A DNA stretch of 64,000 nt from Luidia sarsii (taxonomy: Eukaryota; Echinodermata; Asteroidea; Paxillosida; Luidiidae): positions 4,430,590 to 4,494,589 of the forward strand of contig OX465111.1 in assembly GCA_949987565.1 (NCBI GenBank). Reading direction: 5' to 3'. A program made the translations under genes and the position numbers. How positions within the stretch are numbered: position 1 is the stretch's first letter; each line of letters opens with the position of its first letter. Shown in pieces: positions 49,401-64,000 of the stretch. The notes beneath the pieces were generated by a model that saw nothing but the letters and a program-made list of their open reading frames with translations, was not told where the DNA came from and searched no databases.

Positions 49401-50020
49401 ACGTTTATTGCGACACCGAATACTTTCACTTCGTTTTATAAAAAAAATATCACCACACTGTAGCCGACACTAGGTAGGACACACCAGGGAGGTCATAGGA
49501 GGGGGAAGAATCGAGAATGCCGATGGCCGAACAAAGGTTAGTCCAATGAGGTAGTTTGGTAGTTTGCTCTCGATGGCTCTTCCTCTCTAAGACGGCGCGC
49601 GATTGGTCGAGGAGACAACATAGACGACAGGTGCTCATGCTCTCATTGTTTGAGAAAAAAGCACGAAACTGGTATAAAATTACCAAGATGATACTCCTAT
49701 AGCTCACTAATTGAAATCAAGAGCTCCATCCGGTATAACAAATGCAGTTTCTGTCTTTTAAATCCTAGATTCGATGACCAACTTAACCGGCAATGGCTGT
49801 GTCACTTCGAGAACACACGGCAGTGGTACTCTACAACTATTTTGACAAGGGTGGGCGAATAACACCCTACATACGTACACGATCCACTATTCTACCATTT
49901 TATAAATCCTCTTTTTCCATCAACCATACAGAAGTCTACGGTCTATGGTAGAGTCATTCCTTTTCAAGGGGTTACACAGTATTTCGATTCGCAAAGAAAA
50001 CAAAAGCCGAACCTGGGCTG
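49401..50020. other. Intergenic DNA, no gene supported
   Basis: No recognisable feature. Confidence 0.45.
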
Positions 50021-50159
50021 GATTTCACACAGCTTGGCGATGCATCATAACTCAACTTACGATTGATAACCCATCGTTAGTTGTGATAGGCCGTATGGTT
50101 TCTGTGCATCGCTCATCGTCTTGCGATTGATCGTAAGTTACGATGAGTTTGGTGAAATC
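50021..50159. mobile_element. Complete GATTTCAC inverted-repeat (MITE-like) element
   Basis: The ends are GATTTCAC (50021) and GTGAAATC (ending 50159). Inside them, ATCATAACTCAACTTACGAT on the left pairs with ATCGTAAGTTACGATGAGT on the right. It is about 139 bp, non-coding, with related copies at 42237-42365 (opposite orientation) and 11938-12005 (truncated). I see no obvious target-site duplication. Confidence 0.78.
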
Positions 50160-50719
50160 GAACATGTCCGTCAATGTGGGTCACATACGGTACTGTTCCG
50201 CATTCGGATCGTGTTGGGGTACCCTGGTGTTGGTATCCTCACCACATACCGACTGATGAATGGCGCGAACCAGCGACTGGGCCGCCCAATGACATGAGGA
50301 TCCGCACGGTCAACGTATATCAGTTCTTCGGAAAATACGATACCGTACGCAATACAAATAACGATGCAAAAAAAAATCGCTTCAGAAGAGGTAGGAATCC
50401 TGGCTCACAATTTTCAGTGGCCAATGTGATTCACTAGAAATAAAGGGGCTTCCCGTGAATTTGGTTGTCAAAGGTTTAGGCCACTACCGGGTAGCACGTA
50501 TGGAAGCAAATTCAATGCATACCTAGAGCGCCAAGCTGTAACTTTAAAACGCTATTCCCTTGACCTGCCAAACTTTCCGCACAAAACAGTAATCAAACTT
50601 TCTCCCTCATCATTTTCCCCTCCTAGGGAACTATATTGAAATGCATGATTTCTAAAAAAACACCTGATCGAAAACATGATTGGTGAATGCCTTAGCTGCC
50701 GGTGTTTTATGAATCCCAG
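50160..50719. other. Intergenic DNA, no gene supported
   Basis: No recognisable feature. Confidence 0.45.
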
Positions 50720-50925
50720 ACAGGATTCGAACCACGTTTGACTCGTTCAAAAAGAGTGAAAATTGGAACAGCTCATCAAAATGAGAGTCCTGGGAGGGAT
50801 ATGAACCCGACATTTATTTTCGATAAAAGTGAGCAAGGATTCGAACCACGGCCTCTAGATACCGTCTTTCAATGCATATATAACTGAGGTCTCTGCTACA
50901 TGTGTCCTGGGTGGGATCTGAACCT
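50720..50925 (-). repeat. Two tandem ~115-bp units, each with two tRNA-B-box-like motifs
   Basis: GATTCGAACC occurs at 50724 and 50838 (114 bp apart). GTCCTGGG.GGGAT.TGAACC-like sequence places its GAACC block at 50798 and 50915 (117 bp apart). On the minus strand each reads GGTTCGAATCC or GGTTCAGATCC, the tRNA B-box core. No A boxes pair with them, so this is a duplicated SINE fragment, not a tRNA cluster. Confidence 0.55.
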
Positions 50926-50929
50926 CCTT

Positions 50930-52099
50930 CAGATGTGTTTACCTCTCCTGAAAAGAAAATGTCTGTTCAATTTAATTCCACGACAAAACCACCGCTCTTT
51001 AAAAGGGAAGAGGAAATCACCCCATCCTCACTTATTTTAAGAATCATTTCCCTGTTTTATATATCCAAATCGTATTCTAGGTTTTATGTCTAAGGATAAG
51101 GCACGGTACAGTCTTTGATGGGACGATACGGATTATACCCAACGGGATTATCTCTCCAAATCCCTTCAGTTCAATGCTCATATCATGTATGTATAGCCAA
51201 CTTAAATCAACATGACTTTAAGTAAATAAAAAAAAAATAATAATAACAAAAAAACAATATACTATGCGGTCACTAAAATCTTCTCTCCACTAATTCAAAA
51301 CCAAAAAGGAAAAACAAAAGAATAAATTAAAATTAAAATCAAATGTGCATGTGACATGGTCCATGATCTATATATTGGTTGGCTCCCTGAATGTGTACGT
51401 ATTCACTGACATGGGGGGAAGGTACATTGGGAGGTAGACAGGTAGATGGGTCTACTTCTCTTCATCGATGCTTGGATCGAATCGAGAGGTGACGCCTCAA
51501 GTTGGAGGTCACTCAGACACTATCCTCAGTGGAGCTCACATCGTCATTATGACCACTGTAAACGGAAGAGGTCACAATAATCACCTTCCGGACTACTCGG
51601 TATCCTGGTATGGTCCTGGTGTCTGGTGATGTAGGAAGAAGTTTGACAAGCATCACTCTACCCGATTTTCGATTTGGACGGGACGTCTCGTTGGTTTTTT
51701 CTGTAACATCCAGGAGTCAGGACGCTGGTAGCGGCATTCAATTCTTGCCTCGCTGGTACTGTGCATGCACCCTGACAATCCTAAAAAGGGAGAAGAGATT
51801 TTCATGTCTTTGGAAAATACATGGACAAGAGGTTGCCATGCCTCTACAGGCTAAAGCGGGACTGCTGTATGCCTTGACTGGTAGACTGCTATGTCCTTCC
51901 CTGGTGTAGATGCTGGCATCTGAGGAAAAGAATGAAGGGTCTATTTCTTTCTTTCTCCCTCCCTCCGCTCTGTCTCTCTCTTCCTCCACCACTAGCACAT
52001 CTCAGAGAGCTCTTTCTTGACCGGCCTTCCTCTGGCCTGGTCAGGCCAGCACGTCGGTCATCCTTCCCTCCATCCACCTCCTCCCCTGAGGCCCTATCC
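50930..52099 (-). other. Probable EHMT 3' untranslated region and immediate downstream DNA
   Basis: This stretch directly follows the EHMT stop codon on the minus strand. I see no convincing coding potential; a 99-codon plus-strand frame at 51610-51909 resembles nothing I know. No polyadenylation signal is close to the stop. The first AATAAA on the minus strand that I noticed is near 50813-50818, which would imply a 3' UTR of about 1.3 kb. The 3' end is therefore uncertain. Confidence 0.4.
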
Positions 52100-61503
<9,404 letters not shown>

Positions 61504-64000
61504 CTATAAAGGGGGAAGGGAGAGGAAGGAGAAGGATGCTGAATGAAGAATCATTGAGTGATACAAAATTTTTACTGATAACTGAGTTATTAAATGATAA
61601 GCCAGCAATTCTGATGGCCCGGTTGGCCACTAGAAATGGATAGTCAATGGTCAACCCCTGTGAATTCCCATTTAATTTCAAATAGGATTCAATTGCACAG
61701 CACTTAGCCACAAATCCATACATCTCTGATTTGAAAGGTCTACCATAAGTCATGTACGTGTACATAAAGAAAGAGTTCAGCATTATCCAGCCTAAAAACC
61801 TGGACATTGGACAAGGTCAGGGGAATGGTGCTACATGTACATGTGACAGTATACAATGTATGTGTACGTGTACATGTACGTGTACATGCATGTATGCATA
61901 TTCTCAGTGCTTGTGCTTGTGCATTGTATATGCGCCGACAATATCTCCATTATTATCACGCACAGGAATGACACTGGCCTTTAGTGTCAAAGCTACACTA
62001 CAGGCACAGCATGTTCCAAAAGGGAAAGAGTGCTTCTTCAAAGCAGTGAGTGTGGAGTATTGTTCAATGACATGCAGGAGGGAAGGGACAGCGGAGGAGG
62101 AAGCACTGGGGTCTTCAATTAAGCCCCCCCCATAGCCTTTGCACAATTGTCCACGATCGTCTCTCTGATGCTTTCTTGTGCCCACTAATAAAGTCAATCT
62201 GCGCATCTTCTTAGGCCTTGGTGGGAAGGGAAGAAAATGAAACGACCTTTCCCTGCATCGCCATTCCAATGCCATACACAACAAAAAGGAGATCATAAAC
62301 AGAGCCTACCATTGCCTCCAGCATTATTCTATATGTGAATTAATAAATCTTGCTGCCGAATGAAAAATATGTAAATGAGACTTCAAAACAGCAAAACTAA
62401 AGCAAAACCACAAATATACACTGCACAAGGTTACACATTGTTTCAAAAGATGGATTATGAATGAGACCACAAATTAATCTAAATTTCTTTCAATATATAC
62501 ATGTACATACAATTCTTTCGAGTTTTTGTTTATGTTTCCATTTTCCACAATTGGCTTTGATGGATCCTTTCATGATGTTGCTGTCCTTAACAGTACAGGC
62601 AATTTTTATAAATATGCCTAAAAGTAAAACAGATATATGTACATGGTTTTTTTTCATACCAAACTCAAGTGGAAGGTTTGTGGTGACACCATATAACATA
62701 TCCCTTTTGAGAATGAGTGTGTGGCTCTGAAAAGAGCTGGTAACTCAACATTTCAGGCAGTGTGTACTCTGCCCGTCGACGGCAGACTGACACACTCCTT
62801 CTCAAAAGAGAAGTGCTACATGGTGTCACCGCAAACCGTCCACTTACACTAACAATAGTATTTCTACCATGCAAACATTCAAGTCTTATTTACCAAATTA
62901 AATTGTTAATTTCATTATATTCTCATGAAAAGGTTTGCAGTTTTTTCACATCTTCTTTGATACAGTACTTGAGTCACCTGGGCGACCGGGCCATTATAAA
63001 ACCATTAGTTTATTTTACCAAACTCATTTTTTTTATTTCCTCATTGTCTCGTAAGAAGGTATGCTTCTCTTAGCTCTTACTAACACAGGGCAATTTCCAA
63101 TCATTCCAATTATGAAAGTCAGTGTAGAGTGCAGTTTTTAATTTTCTTTCAATTTTCAGAAGCGTTAATTCAACCTGCGTAGTAAGGAAACATCTAAGGA
63201 GAGCTTTTGAGTCTCACTAATGAATTGACAATTTTCAAAAAGGCCACAATGGTCCTCATTCTCATGAGATATACTCTTTTTGAATTTTCAAGGACAAAAG
63301 GCTTTGACAAAATATAAATATGGCATCAATGGTTACATGCCCATCTTGAAAAAAAAAATTCCAGGTATCAGAAAAAAAATGTAACTGACTCATCTGTTTT
63401 CTTTGCTGTCAAGGGTTATTCAGGGGAGACTGTTCAATCGCAGTCAATAACTTTTTGTATTTTTTTGCATGGCCCATGGTGACATGTGGGCCCACAGCCT
63501 ACACACAATGATTAGACAGCCAAAAATAGGCAAAAGTGGCATAACCAAGGACTTGACCATTGCATCTTACCAATGCATCAGGCCTACCGCACAGAGTATC
63601 TAAGAAAACATCGAGTCTACTCTACACCCCAAATGAAAATAAAGGTCCCAGTGGAAAGAGCGCAATAGAAAAGAAGATGATTTCTGCCTGTCCAAGTGTG
63701 CACAATACCTTTGAAGATACAGGCACTGTATCAGTCTGACCATACATGTACATGTACAGTAGTTTCAAAAACAGCAATCTTGCCCGAGTTTTTACATTAT
63801 TTCTTAAAGGAGGAGCACATGAGGTCCGACTTTGTAAAAAAAAGATTTCCAGATCATTTTGTCTTCGGTGTTTGTTCCATTCTCTGTGCAGTATTTCTAC
63901 TTGTCGCCACTCGCCTTTATCACTTGTCAGATACATGTACATGTTCCTGAGGCTTTCAAGTAAACTGTGGCCAGGGATTGGCGGCAGATAGAGTCAAGTG
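61504..64000 (-). other. EHMT intron running off the right edge
   Basis: I searched the minus strand for the missing first half of the pre-SET module (a C.C..DC....C.CG-like pattern ending in CWYDK) and did not find it. The stretch is AT-rich, CpG-poor, and holds the inverted-repeat element at 62667-62845 and a TACATG-rich run near 61830-61890. Nothing else can be supported. Confidence 0.7.
62667..62845. mobile_element. Inverted-repeat (MITE-like) element in an EHMT intron
   Basis: The left arm at 62667-62723 contains AAGTGGAAGGTTTG, GGTGACACCAT and CTTTTGAGAATGAGTGTGT. The right arm at 62790-62845 is its reverse complement with few mismatches. About 66 bp of unrelated sequence separates the arms. 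There is no coding capacity, and no clear target-site duplication is visible. It looks like a non-autonomous DNA transposon or foldback element. Confidence 0.7.

Noticed and set aside
63550..63625. Possible EHMT exon with a GTAAGA donor on the minus strand near 63565
   Set aside because: The upstream sequence contains stops in the required frames and lacks the cysteine pattern expected of the first pre-SET half.

Overview
This window is eukaryotic genomic DNA. It is almost certainly from a marine invertebrate, and an echinoderm or related deuterostome is my best guess. The reasons are split coding exons with GT-AG introns of 0.6 to 7.4 kb, very low coding density, abundant micro- and minisatellites, many TAGGCCTA and TACATGTA palindromes, a non-LTR retrotransposon relic, tRNA-like SINE pieces and small inverted-repeat elements. 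There is no operon structure, no prokaryotic gene and no CRISPR array.

One gene can be identified with confidence. On the minus strand, four exons (61301-61503, 60522-60600, 59719-59894, 52100-52286) encode the last 214 residues of a G9a/GLP (EHMT1/2-type) histone H3K9 methyltransferase: the second half of the pre-SET zinc module, the whole SET domain, the post-SET cysteines and the stop codon. All four exons join in frame with canonical splice sites. The N-terminal part (first pre-SET half, and the ankyrin repeats expected of the family) must lie beyond base 64000. The C-terminal tail is unusual: a 9-bp minisatellite inside the last exon encodes nine Gly-Thr-Ser repeats.

Bases 1 to about 52000 lie downstream of this gene. 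I find no convincing multi-exon protein-coding gene there. The longest open frames are artefacts of tandem repeats whose unit length is a multiple of three (4.4-5.8, 12.0-12.7, 30.6-31.3 and 34.0-34.8 kb). The region is CpG-rich and packed with tandem arrays, several with a higher-order period: a GA-rich polypurine tract of about 1.4 kb, a 147-bp repeat at 7.0 kb, a 15-bp repeat at 12 kb, a 110-bp TTGGG/TTAGG-type array at 23.6 kb, an 18-bp repeat at 31 kb and a 75-bp ACC/AAC array at 34.4 kb. Between them are candidate regulatory modules: an RFX X-box just upstream of a possible short first exon (40.2 kb), a GATA-site cluster with an Otx-type site (41.2 kb), a duplicated CRE (49.3 kb), TATA boxes (8.7 and 14.35 kb) and a CpG-dense block (35.5-37.3 kb). 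A small inverted-repeat transposon family occurs at 11.9, 42.2 and 50.0 kb.

Bases 52300 to 64000 are the EHMT gene body. They look different: AT-richer and visibly CpG-poor, as expected of a germline-methylated gene body in an invertebrate with mosaic methylation. The introns carry a LINE relic (54.6 kb), two members of a repeat family, one of them a foldback (55.7 and 58.7 kb), and a separate inverted-repeat element (62.7 kb).
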